Of a stretch of DNA of 64,000 nt, positions 23,955 through 34,238 are shown piece by piece (positions within the stretch are counted from its first letter, which is position 1; the number at the start of each line of letters is the position of its first letter). The position numbers and the translations under genes are program-made. Under the pieces are notes generated by a model. That model was not told where the DNA came from. It did not search any database and worked only from the letters and a program-made list of their open reading frames with translations. The DNA is from Brachycybe producta (Eukaryota; Arthropoda; Diplopoda; Playtdesmida; Andrognathidae). The DNA lies in assembly GCA_036925085.1 (NCBI GenBank), contig JAUPFP010000092.1:434001-498000 (forward strand), read 5' to 3'.

Positions 23955-26900
23955 GTGTAAAATTGGTGGAGGGCCATATTTTGGCACTCACAAGAATGTT
24001 TCAAAGGCGAGTTGAGATGAAAGGAATATCTGAAAAGTTGACATTGCGTCAACAATCCTGGTAGGCAAACAAGCCATTATTGCCTGAAGAAATATGACAT
24101 GTACAATTATGAGTCATAAGATATAAATGCGTTCCCATTATGAGAAACAGTTCCTAGCTTTAAATTTCCTCTATAAATCAACACAAAACAAAAAACTCTA
24201 CAAGGAACAATGGAAGTTTTTTTCTCTCACAGAGGTCTCATTACTTAATATGTTCTTTTGTTATGGAATTATTATGAAATGAAGTTCCTTAAAATGTTCT
24301 TCCATTGTGAACAAAAAAATGACACGATCATAAAATGGGGGTTTTATGGCTCGTACATGAACTTAATGTTGATCACTGTACAGAGTAAGAAGTGGAACAA
24401 CCTCAAAGTTGAAAAGCTGATTTGAACAAGTAATTGTAGAGTTTAACTCACTTCGTATGTCAAAATATCTTCATATTTCTTATTTGAAAGTTGGTATTGA
24501 ACAAATTTCAAGTAATTTGAGACCTTAAATATGTAAATTAACGTGATGATATTATAAGACAAACCAGAAGAGGAACACATTTTAAACAATGCTTCCAGAT
24601 ATTCTTTTTCTGAAGCAGTTGCTTGATGAATCCAAGCTAACATGTCTCCGACGTAACGCAACGGATCGTGAGAATGAAGTTCGATAGGACGAGGGTTTCC
24701 ACCTGGGCCTTGATTTGTATTGTTTTAAAATGTCATTAAAAACCAAAAGAAAGGGTATAAAAAGTGATTTAAACGGAGATTCTCGTACCTCCTCGAGTCA
24801 AAGCATCGATGAAGGAGCGTACGACGGAAGCACGTCGTGCAGCCGCATACTCATCAATACAGTATCTGTTAATCATTTAGTATTATATCCAGTTGCTATT
24901 TTTTTCTCAAAATGAATTAAACAATTTAGAAGTATACCTAAAAAGTACGGGTCTTTCTTGTAAGGCCTCCATTGCTCGACAGACTAGAGCCGGAATTTCT
25001 GGACAATCACCAGTCTGGAGACGACATTCTCCTGATTTGTTTTTATAAAAGGAAACAATAATTAATAATATAATTGCGAACATTATTTGTCGAACAAATG
25101 TTGGTTTTATAAACCTCGTGTCCATCGATACAGTCTCTCGAAAGCTGTTTCTAGTTGCAAAGCCATAGATTCCATTATTTCAAGCCTTTTATTTTGAATA
25201 TAATATAAATTACTAATCCATTGAATCTTGTTTGTAAAGTCAGTCTTTGCTTTTTATTTATAATTGAGATTTGGAGGAGGATTTATCATCCCTGGTTACC
25301 CTAATTTTAACCAAATAGCAACAGGGCCTAACGTCTAAAAACTTCAAATTTATATGCAACTGATTTCATTAAGTAGTTGTTTTCAAAACACAGATTTACC
25401 TCAGTATTGAAGAACGTTCCTTAAATAAAGTTAAGCTTAAACCAATAAGTCAATGAACAGTTAAGTTTAGCTTTGTTTAAGTTTCACTTTAACGTTTTAG
25501 AATACAGTCACAAGTTTTTTTCTTCATACGAATCACTTTTGGTGATCGAGTTCGAGATTACAAAATGTAGTCGATGTGTTACTTGTGCGAAAAGGTTCGG
25601 ACAATTTCCCATAGCAATACATTAGTTAACGACAGACTAACCGCCAGCCGTCGTTTTGGACCATATTTTGCAGTCGAACTCGACCACCAAAAGTGGTTCA
25701 TGTGAAAAAGCTCGGAAATCGGAGATTTTGGACAAGTAAATAACGTGGTTTTTGATCGTTTTAATTGTGTTATGGTGCAGCTGAGACTAAAAATAATAAG
25801 TGGAAATTTGTCACAGATTTTCAACGTAAATAGAAACAAAGTATAAAGGAGGCTCGAATACCCTGCTGTTTGCTGATTTGTACGTAGCAACACTTTGCAA
25901 TCGTTATGTATCTCTTTGACTCTCGTAAGAGCATCAAAGAAGGAATCGTCGAGTTCTCCCTCATCTCGAGAGCTTCCTCTCAAAGCTTTCATTTCGTCTC
26001 CTTTCAATTGATAGGCGTTTAGAAATGCGCCAACAACTTCTTGTCGTAACTGCAAATGTTGGCTTCAAAAACGATTTAAATGAGAAGAACGGATTAGAAT
26101 TATTTTTTTTTAAATGAGAGAAACTTGTAGGGTTTTTGGGTTTGTTTTGAATTTTGTCCTCATAGGTGCAGGAAGATTCAAATGCTTAGTTTAAGATGTT
26201 TTACAAACAGCTGATTTTTTTGTTAACTAAGTACTTGAATTTCTGGACTTATGTCTTAACCCAAAATTCAATATTTAAACTTAAGTTTTAGTTGTTTTTT
26301 AAAATTTTAATTTATAGACCTTTCAGTCTGCAACTTTGTTGTTTGTTCAATGAGATCATTGGTCTGAATCTTGACCGTCTTCAATCTATTTGTCATATCC
26401 TGACAACATTCGTTCATCGACAAGATGTTCTCGTAAATTTCTTCAAGACTCTTTAGAAGAAACGAGAAAAAGACAGATTTTAAAACTACTCTGTTTGCTT
26501 TTTTTCTAACGATGTAATATTTTATACATCGTTAACTTGTTTGAAACTTTGCATAAAGTCTTCGTTTATAACGAGACTTCGTCTTTCGATGTCGCTTCGT
26601 AAATTTCTTCTCGTTCGTAAACTGTTTTCGGGAAAAAATGTCGAAAGGGCTTTCAAAGCTTCCAGAGTTTCCTATGTAGAAAAAGGTTAAAACATGAAAC
26701 TTAAATGAAACCTTCATCACTGACGTCATTCCACTCTTTAACATGGGATGACGTCACTATCTTTGCTGCGTTTTAAAGTGTGAACGACTTCAAACTCTTG
26801 ATTATATTCTGTCTTTCAGGTGCAAAATAAGGAGAAATTTGAATGTGTTTTAGAAACTTGAAAGGTAGCTCAATCATTTCAGGGACATTTCCATGTCGAT

Positions 26901-27372
26901 ATCTTTCAAAGTAAGCTTTTTATGTCAGTTTAAAAATCACCCACCTTTAAGCAGACGATGCTTAGCAGACAATAGTTTTTAATTTTTGTCTATAAAAAGC
27001 TTATTTTGAAAGATATCAACACGAAAATACCCTTAAGTGATTGAGTTACTCTTCTAGTTTCTAAAACACTTTTTAGTTGCTCTTAATTTTGTTCTTCTGA
27101 AAGGCAAGAGAACAATCAAGAGTTCGAAACTCATCTGTTCATAAACCAATCTTAATGACGTCATCATATAAGTTTATTTTGACGTCGAGAAGTTCAATTC
27201 AAACAAACGCTGTTTATTAACAATAAGTTTAGTATTTAATGATGTTTTTTTGATTATTTACCTTATCATTTTCGAGCCTGGCTTCTAATATCTTGTTTAA
27301 TTTCTTTGATAATGGGTTATTTTGTGTCTGTTTTCCTTTTTCCATTGTAATTTCTGTGTTTTCATCGGCCAT
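21955..27372 (-). CDS. COG6: Conserved oligomeric Golgi complex subunit 6
   Basis: Fifteen coding exons: 27372-27262, 26671-26528, 26450-26320, 26062-25862, 25185-25115, 25031-24938, 24865-24789, 24708-24565, 23756-23600, 23521-23404, 23330-23199, 23128-22961, 22516-22355, 22264-22185, 22102-21955. They total 1938 nt, or 645 residues plus stop; human COG6 has 657. The protein is recognisable along its whole length: [15 protein letters not shown] at the start, LRTNQQTAG, a [20 protein letters not shown] block, [28 protein letters not shown] and [13 protein letters not shown]6 belongs to lobe B of the COG complex, which tethers retrograde vesicles at the Golgi and so keeps glycosylation enzymes in place. 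The start follows an in-frame TAA 12 bases upstream, and the AAAATGG context is good. An AATAAA lies about 100 bases past the stop. The introns are short to about 1 kb and carry MITEs. All exons keep frame and no disruption is seen. Confidence 0.97.
22185..22264 (-). CDS. COG6: COG6 exon 14
   Basis: Encodes [20 protein letters not shown], matching FDRYLSAPDNLLIPQLNFLL of human. A long pyrimidine tract ends in CAG at the acceptor; phase 2 out. Confidence 0.93.
22355..22516 (-). CDS. COG6: COG6 exon 13
   Basis: Encodes [17 protein letters not shown] through TLAVKSAM, matching EAHLDTLINEQ of human. The ATG at its start is an internal Met, not an initiator. Phase 0 at both ends. Confidence 0.94.
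22643..22835. mobile_element. partial TA-type MITE in a COG6 intron
   Basis: One end (AGGCTCGGATTTTTATGC) after TA, then AATCAAGCAAATGTGTCTC and interior shared with 21030-21284 (GTTAGAGGCTAGA). The other end is missing. It contains a CAT microsatellite (22713-22738). Confidence 0.65.
22961..23128 (-). CDS. COG6: COG6 exon 12
   Basis: Encodes [20 protein letters not shown] and [11 protein letters not shown]. Phase 0 at both ends. Confidence 0.95.
23199..23330 (-). CDS. COG6: COG6 exon 11
   Basis: Encodes [20 protein letters not shown] and ACHDSSVV, matching LPPPDLGPSSALNQTL and ASHDSSVV of human. Phase 0 at both ends. Confidence 0.95.
23404..23521 (-). CDS. COG6: COG6 exon 10
   Basis: Encodes [20 protein letters not shown] and the MTRLLEK end. 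Phase 2 in, phase 0 out at a GTACGA donor. Confidence 0.93.
23600..23756 (-). CDS. COG6: COG6 exon 9
   Basis: Encodes [20 protein letters not shown] and [11 protein letters not shown]. Donor GTAAAT, phase 2. Confidence 0.95.
23925..23953 (+). repeat. ATA microsatellite
   Basis: About nine copies of AAT/ATA in a COG6 intron. Confidence 0.95.
24565..24708 (-). CDS. COG6: COG6 exon 8
   Basis: Encodes the most conserved block, from [18 protein letters not shown] through [20 protein letters not shown]. Donor GTTTGT, phase 1. Confidence 0.95.
24789..24865 (-). CDS. COG6: COG6 exon 7
   Basis: Encodes [20 protein letters not shown] and RGG. Phase 2 in, phase 1 out at a GTACGA donor. Confidence 0.93.
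24938..25031 (-). CDS. COG6: COG6 exon 6
   Basis: Encodes [20 protein letters not shown] and [11 protein letters not shown], matching MEALQDRPVLYKY of human. Donor GTATAC, phase 2. Confidence 0.93.
25115..25185 (-). CDS. COG6: COG6 exon 5
   Basis: Encodes [20 protein letters not shown], matching the human TAYERLYRW segment. Donor GTTTAT, phase 1. Confidence 0.92.
25511..25715. mobile_element. inverted-repeat MITE in a COG6 intron
   Basis: Left CATACGAATCACTTTTGGTG and right CACCAAAAGTGGTTCATGTG are inverted, followed by ATCGAGTTCGAG / GTCGAACTCGAC. Related to 17328-17609. Confidence 0.6.
25862..26062 (-). CDS. COG6: COG6 exon 4
   Basis: Encodes the [20 protein letters not shown] region through [11 protein letters not shown]. 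The acceptor is TTTTTGAAG; the nearer TTTGCAG would break the frame. Phase 2 at both ends. Confidence 0.93.
26320..26450 (-). CDS. COG6: COG6 exon 3
   Basis: Encodes [19 protein letters not shown], matching the CCQDMTSRL block of human COG6. Phase 0 in, phase 2 out, donor GTCTAT. Confidence 0.9.
26528..26671 (-). CDS. COG6: COG6 exon 2
   Basis: Encodes [20 protein letters not shown]. The donor GTATAA, nine bases past an alternative GTTAAC, is preferred because it keeps the FKQVND residues that continue into exon 3. Coiled-coil-type region. Confidence 0.92.
26771..27146. mobile_element. COG6: fold-back family A, complete copy in COG6 intron 1
   Basis: The left arm starts TTTTAAAGTGTGAACGAC. 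The loop has TTTAAGCAGACGATGC. The right arm carries AAGCTTATTTTGAAAGATAT and CTTCTAGTTTCTAAAACACT, ending near AATCAAGAGTTCGAAACTC. TGACGTCA octamers lie on both sides (about 26722, 26749 and 27154). Confidence 0.75.
27262..27372 (-). CDS. COG6: COG6 exon 1
   Basis: Residues 1-37 from ATG 27372, ending [11 protein letters not shown] at a GTAAAT donor, phase 0. The first 17 residues are not conserved with human, as is usual for this N-terminus. Confidence 0.95.
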
Positions 27373-27559
27373 TTTGACGTTTTAAACATAGTGATTGTAG
27401 CGCCACGTTGTGAAGTTTCTTTGGGTAATGTTCAACACTGTAGCGCTTCAGCTAATGTTTGTTTTGCCGCTGTAGAAAATATACAGGGTGACTATAAATA
27501 AAGGAAAACATTTTTATGCATACCATGATTGAAGGTAACTCAACTCTTATGTAAGTTAT

Positions 27560-28310
27560 GTTAAGAACCTAGATCCACGTCCATCTTGTTGTTTTGAGCA
27601 GACGACAACGAGACAAATGAGTGTTCTTATAGTCTCGCAATCGTTCAATGAAGATACATTAAAGTGCAAAATGCAATAAAAAGTATTGTTCTTTCAGTGC
27701 TCGCTTTATATAAATTTTGAAAAAGGTCCTTCTATTTTTAAATAAGGTTCAAAGTCGTTCGTTTTTTCAACCCCATGTTAAATCCCTTAGGATCAAAAAC
27801 CGCCCCACAAACATTTGAAAAACTCTCGTTAAAACTGATTTAGAACAATAACAAAATAATTAGCACATACATTCATGTATTGGCTTCACGATGTTTCCTT
27901 TTTATAAATTTTGAAAAGGTCCTTCTATTTTTTAATAACGTTTAAAATCGTACGTTTTTAAACTCCATGTTAAGTCCCATAGGACTAAAACACCGTCCAA
28001 CAAAAGTTAAGAGAACTCTGATTAAAAATGATTTAGAGCAATCAGAAAAATTAGCACGTACTTACACGTGTTTATTGCCTTCAGGATTATTCCTTTTTCT
28101 AAATTTTAAAAGGGCTTTCTATTTTTAAATAACATTTAAAATCTTACGTTTTTTTAACTCCTTGTTAAGTCCCATAGGAGCAAAAAACCGTCACCCAAAC
28201 ATTTGAAGAACTCCCGTTAAAAACAACTCAGAACAACAAAATAATTATTACGTGCATTAATCTACTGGCTTCACAATGTTTTCTTTTTATAAAATTAGCA
28301 CGCGAAATTA
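27560..28310 (+). repeat. dispersed repeat with ~193-bp tandem units, copy 2
   Basis: A non-repeated head (CTAGATCCACGTCC, about 150 bases) is followed by three diverging tandem units anchored at 27725, 27918 and 28112 (GGTCCTTCTATTTT and variants). It lies about 190 bases upstream of the COG6 start codon, between COG6 and LHFPL6. Confidence 0.85.
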
Positions 28311-29767
28311 TTTTTCAATTAATTATTATGTGACTTCGAACCGGGAGAAAAAACGTTAAAAAACCGTTTTTCAATCAACAACGATCGCAGCGCCTACATT
28401 CGAAGAAATTTTGAACTAAACGATGTATGAATTTTCATGTTGATATCTTTAAAAATAAACTTTTTTTTAGTAGTTGAAATTGTTATCAAGCGAATCTTAG
28501 AATTAAAATCTTAGAATTATATGTGGTTTAAACACAAATCGAGAATATTAAATTGTTTTTTTTTTTAAAAAATGTTATTTTTTTATTTTAGTCTACTTTT
28601 CTAGTTCTTAAAACGTGTTTCATTTATTTTTAATGTTGCTTTTGAAATACAGAAAGTAACCAGAGTTCAAGTCCCATTGTTCTATTTTTTTCTTCTTTCA
28701 TTTTCGAATGGCTATTTATTTGTTAGTGGCTTAAAAGAGGGCTCGATAGAAAAATAATTGTTTAAATGCAAGGTAGATGGCGCCTACAACCTCCAACCTC
28801 GCCAATTAGTTGAAATAGAATGCAGCCTTTTTCTAGCTCTAAAAGCGTCCAAACTTACCCAGAACAAAATATAAGTGAAGAGAGAGAGAGAAAGAGCACG
28901 TGCAGAAAATATAAAAATGTGTTAGTACATTTATGTGGGAGGAGCCTAGGAGGGCTAGTAGCGCCGTCTAACGCTACAGGGACAAAATATATGATCTACT
29001 TGGCATTTTTAAGTTTCAAATAATAGTAATTTGATAAAAAAAAAATTGTGGTTATGTACTTGTATATAGCATGAAATATTGTTGTGCCCTTTATTTGCCA
29101 TTATTTTTGCAAATTAATTATAATCCTTTGAAAATTATTGTTTCTCTTAATGTGTGATGAATGAAGTATTTACTTTTCATATTTCAGAGAGAGAGTTCAT
29201 TTTTTTTTTCCTTCTCAACTTTTCATAGTAACATTTATTTAGCTTTAGAGGTGGATTACCGTCAGACAAATTTATTGTATTTTTCTAAAAAGAAAAAGAG
29301 TTATAAAGACATTTAGTATAGTAATTCATGGGTTCATTTTTTGTGAGCTTATGTGTGCGAATAAGCAGCTAATGGAAGTGCACTTCAAGTAGAATTTCTT
29401 TAGGAGTCTTAACACAAAAAGTGTCCATGGGACCAAAGTGAAATTCGTGACATTTTGAATGTGACAAACGATTCGAAAAAAAAAGGGGGATACTTTTATG
29501 TTTTCCTTTCTCGCTTTTTCTCTCTCTATTTGACGTACACAATGCCATAAAAGAATAATAGTTTGGTCGAATCTGAAGAGTGAAGACCAGCAGTTAGTTT
29601 TGTAATGTGTTCATTGTACTTTTAAATGTGTCAACTTTCTAAGAGTGGACAATGCATGTGTCTCTCCATCATATGTTAGTAGCGGCCTTTTAAAATATTT
29701 TTTTTCTTTCTGTAAACCCCATAAACTTCTAATTTTTGCCATTACAATTAGAATAATGTATTTTTTT

Positions 29768-29783
29768 GGGGGGGGGGGGGGGG
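29768..29783 (+). repeat. G homopolymer (16)
   Basis: Sixteen consecutive G following T7. Confidence 0.9.
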
Positions 29784-30024
29784 TCTGACAAATAATCGAG
29801 TTCATGTTATTGGAGCTGGCATCTGACAGAAACCAGTACTTTAAATTCAAGAAAAACTTACTTTGGTAATTTTGACGTTGTATTTTTGAAACTAGAAGAG
29901 TAAAATTAATCGTCTGGAAGAAATATCATGTGGTTCGATATCCTTAAAAATAAGAGGAAAACACTGGTTGGAACTGGAATATATTTTCGTGTTAAAAATA
30001 TGTATATATGCTATTCTAAGGTAC

Positions 30025-30083
30025 TGGACCGAAAATATATTTCGTGTTATCTGATTTTTCGTGTTAAACGGTTTTCACTGTAG
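30025..30083 (-). repeat. repeat end with GTGTTA motifs
   Basis: ATATTTCGTGTTATCTG, CGTGTTAAACGGTTTTCACT: same as 3251-3296. Confidence 0.5.
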
Positions 30084-31448
30084 TTTCAAAATATCCGTCA
30101 GCATTATTCGATGTTTTTTTTATTATTCGTACGTTAAAAAGTTGGTTGAACAATTTTAAATTTGGCTTTTTTCACTTTCAGTTCGTATACAAATTTGGAT
30201 TTCTAATTTTTTTTTATTTCTTCTACCTGCACTTCATATTTAGAAATTAGAATCGATTCATACTATATAACCAAGACAGGGTCCGGTAAGGTATGGCCAA
30301 ATATCGTAGTAGATGTTTTCAATTGAAATCCAATGCAGTTAAAATCTATTGAAATCCAGTGCGTTCGCACTGGCGACCACACTTTGATCACGGTTTTCCA
30401 TAGAAAAATAACCTGTGTGTTCATGCTCGGATCGTGTTATGGCCGGCTACTGTGTAGAGCAGTGTTTCCCAATTTTATTTTGACTACGGGAACCCTTTTA
30501 TAGTCTTTAAAAATGAAAATATTACAGAACTTAGTACTTTTACATAATGTGATAAAAATGTAAAATGGCTAAAAAAAATAATAGGCAAGTAATCTTAATA
30601 ATTAATAATGATAATTTAGTGTATCAGATTCACTTTTAATTAATAATAGGCCTACTGTATTTAAAAAAAATCGCATAAAAATTTTATGTCTGTCATTTTT
30701 GAACTGTGTTGGAATGTCTGAGGATGGACAACCTGTGACTACTGTAGAAGAAAGGATTGTATGCAAATCAGTTGTGTTAAAATGGGTGAAGCCCACAAGT
30801 AAAATGCAAAATGACTTACGAATTTTAATTGCCAAGTGATTTCAAAATGTCACTTGAGAGAGAGCTGAATGATAATTTCATTCAAGACAATTCAAGTTGG
30901 AAGAATCAAGTTTTCTCAAAACTTTGCAAAACATTTGCTTTAGTTTTATCTTTTTTTTCTTCTTGTATTTATTTAGTTAGCATTAACGTAATGAGATTCT
31001 AACTCATTTGGTAAATCATGTGTAAGAACACATTAAATAAAAACACAAAAGAAAATTTGTTATTTAAACTGTGATTATGATTGTGTGTGTTTGTTTATAC
31101 ATGAGAAAATTTTAAGTTTATTCAAGTGTGATACACTGATAGTCCATTTTGCTAGTGCTTCCAGTTTACAAACATAACAATCAATACGGTTTACATGTAC
31201 ACTGTATAAAGAAAGATTTTTTGTGTGTGTGTTTATGTACATTACAATACAATATGTGCATTCATTTCGTATAATATGCGTTCATTTTGAAATCAAAATT
31301 TAAAAAAAAAAACACTTTGCAAAACTTAACATTTTCAAGGTTTTTTTTTTTTAAAAAAAATTTCTAAAGATACGTTTTCACATATACAGTGCTCATGATT
31401 CAGACATGCATTAAAGTCTGCAACATGTTCTTGACAAAACATAATTTT

Positions 31449-32258
31449 AAGTATTGTTTCCACTTATACTCATGTGTCTGTACTGAGACTGTACATGTAT
31501 ACCACATACTGTAAGTGTCATTATACAGATGACTTTTCGTTTCCACTAAAACATGACAGGCATCTCTGGCCAGCAGTAAAATTTTGTTGGTACCGCCCTT
31601 TTATGACCGTCATCAATTTCTAATTGGTTTATTACTTGGTCTGATGTCACCTGCCCCGCCCTTTTCAATTTCTAATTGGTTGATATTTGGTCAGACGCTC
31701 ATTAAAACAGGCAGTTAGAAATCGGGGAGAACTTCAGTTGGCTCCGCCCTTGTTATGACGACCGGCAACTTCTAATTGGTTTGTTGTGTGGTTCGACGTT
31801 GAAAAGGGCGGAGCATGTGACGTCAGACTACATAACCAACCAATTAGAAGTTAATGCCAGTCGTCATAACAAGGCCGGAGCCAACTGAAGTTCTCCCCGA
31901 TTTCTAACTGCCTGCAGGTCTCATTAAAAGGGTTGGTCCAATAAAATGTTATTGCTGGGCAGAGATGCCTGTTAAAAGATGTTGCAAACCATTGAACAAA
32001 TGCACATTTTAGTAAGGTCTTCAAGGAAAATTGACTTTTTTCTTCTTATTATCTATATGTGCGCACTGGCGTGTTTTTTTTTTTCTTTTTCTGCGCATTT
32101 GTTTTTTGTCCTTTCAGGGGTACATGCAACATGAGCCCAGTGACATTTTAATTGATTTTACAACATTTTTTGAGTCTGGAATGAAAGATTGTTGTTAAGG
32201 TCATGTTGCTGGCTCATGTATATGGACTTACGATATGTCTTAAGTGGAAACGGTGCTT
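31449..32258. mobile_element. GTTTCCACT-end element carrying nested palindromes
   Basis: Outer inverted ends AGTATTGTTTCCACTTAT and TAAGTGGAAACGGTGCTT. Inside sits 31556-31972, and inside that 31708-31914. Confidence 0.55.
31556..31972. mobile_element. ACAGGCA palindromic MITE with a second one nested
   Basis: Outer arms ACAGGCATCTCTGGCCAGCA and TGCTGGGCAGAGATGCCTGT. The inner element 31708-31914 has arms CAGGCAGTTAGAAATCGGGG ... CCCCGATTTCTAACTGCCTG, about 75 bp, with few mismatches. CTCATTAAAA flanks the inner one (31698-31707 and 31920-31929), a likely target duplication. CTCCGCCC and TTCTAATTGGTT recur, as in 52101-52243. Confidence 0.75.
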
Positions 32259-32517
32259 CATAAGACATTTTTTTTTGTTAATAAGCATTGCAAGCATTTT
32301 GACGCCAAAGACTAGTAGAAAAACAAATTACAGAAACATTACACTCAATACTTAATACAAATAAATTCAAAGTTTAATGTGTATAAACAGAATTGGGTCA
32401 ACATATGGTGACATTTTAAAAGTTTTTAACTCTTCAAGGGGTCATCATCATTACCATCTTAATTAATTAATTTGCTTCACTATTTTTAATTTCTTCAAAC
32501 TTTAAATTTTTTATTTC

Positions 32518-32532
32518 GGGGGGGGGGGGGGG
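32518..32532 (+). repeat. G homopolymer (15)
   Basis: Fifteen consecutive G. Confidence 0.9.
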
Positions 32533-33853
32533 AACTTTTACAGACGGGATGTTTATGGCCCAAATTCAAGAAAAAGATAAGGTTTGTCACGAATCACTTG
32601 AAGCTATAATCTTGATTCTTGAACTCTCTCTCCAAGGTTCCAACATAAAAAAAAACAACCAAAAATAGAGTACCCTGAGTTTTTCTATGTTGGAATCCAG
32701 GGTTCAAGTGGCAACACTCCCAAGTTTTCTTATTGAATTTGGACCACTAATGAATAGGGTGAAATGTACGAAACAGGTTTTATTTAAAAAAAAAATACAA
32801 AAACATAGGAGTGAAACGATGATGGCGGACAGTTGAAGGGGGAAGAAGGGGGGGGCGATGAGCTCAGGGAATAAATAAGACTGAGGGGTGGAATCAGCAA
32901 AAGAACATTTTGTCGATCGGTTGTTACAAAAAGAATACACAAAACTCCAACCCCAAACGCGCGTTATTTTAGTGAGAAACTTCAAGAAAGAAGAAGCTTT
33001 CTGCAATATGAAAAGAGTTTTATTTTAAAACTCTCAGAGAGCAGCTATTGAGCTCTCTTTCTATTCTTCACTCTTTTTGTCATTGCAAGTATTTTTTAAT
33101 ATAAAAAAAAGCCTGCTGTCAAAATTTTCCACTCTTTTTTTTATCATTTTGAAAAAATCTTCACTAAAAGGATTAAGTGGACATGTTGATGGTGGATAAA
33201 AGGGTTAATTGCAGTTTTAAATGACTGACACATTCTAGTGTTTTTTTTTTTTGTATTGAAAAGTTTTAAATTTTGGCAGTTTAATGAGTTGAAGACATTT
33301 CTAGTTTTGTTTTTTTTTTAAAAAAAAGTTTATTAAGTGGCGATGTGGATGATTATTGTTATCTTTCAAACTTCAGTGAATGTTTCACATAGTTTTTCTA
33401 GTTTTTTAATTATGTCTTTTTTAAATTAACACAAAAAAAATATGTGAACTTTTTTTTTTTTATAAGTTTTTTTTTTTCATTTTTTATTATTATTATTTTT
33501 TGCTGTCGGGTAAATTAAACTTCAAAAATCGTGAAATTATAATATGTTGGATGTGAGGACAATAGAAGTTGTTGAATAAGAGACTCATGAGGATGATGAT
33601 GATGTGGTGTTAAGTTTTTTTTTTGTAGAAAAACTTTTTATTTTGCCTAGAGGCTAATTTTTCTTTTTTTCATAGTAATTTTAACGCAACACACAACCAG
33701 TTTTGACTTTTTGCAAAAATATTTTTCTTGTTTATTTACTGACCATTGAGTGGACATACGATGATCATGGACGTTTGAGTTGTTTATTTATTACATTTTT
33801 TTTGTGTGTGTCTGTTGTGGGTTATTTTTTATTATTGTTGGTGTTTGGTTGTT

Positions 33854-34238
33854 ATGGCGACCAGTTTAACCTGTTGTGGTGTTCTGTGGGCTCTCTTGTC
33901 TCTAATGTGTGCCGTTGTGGCAAGTGTTGCCTTTTATTTACCGTACTGGATTCGTGGTACTCTTTATGATAAAACTGAAACTTATTTCGGTTCGTTTCGT
34001 CGTTGTAATTATCCACGCGTCACCGATTTTGATGCGGTGGTTATTGTAAGAGAATGCGGTCGGTATAGTACGTTTGCCGATATTCCTAGTGTCTCTTGGC
34101 AGATTTCTACGGTTGCCGTTGGTGTTGGATGTGGTCTCGCGTTACTCGTTGGTTTCACCGCGTGTTTGGCTTGTTGCATCACCGATGTCATCAACAAGTC
34201 GACGGCGAGAGTTGCTGGAATTATTCAACTTGTGGCTG
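33854..34238 (+). CDS. LHFPL6: LHFPL6 exon with start codon
   Basis: Residues 1-128 plus one base, ending IIQLVAG at a GTATAT donor. It carries membrane segments 1 and 2, the extracellular loop with FRRCNYP and VRECGRY, and the start of segment 3. Confidence 0.95.

Larger units (their letters stand above)
27373..33853. other. head-to-head intergenic region COG6 / LHFPL6
   Basis: 6.5 kb between the two start codons, so it must hold both promoters. No TATA or CpG-rich core is obvious. It contains the tandem-unit repeat (27560-28310), G-runs, T-rich tracts and a stack of nested elements (31449-32258). No coding exon is supported. Confidence 0.6.

Noticed and set aside
33806-33853. N-terminal extension of the LHFPL6 frame
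   Set aside because: The extension would need a GTG start; the first ATG after the in-frame TGA is 33854, and it matches the conserved family start.
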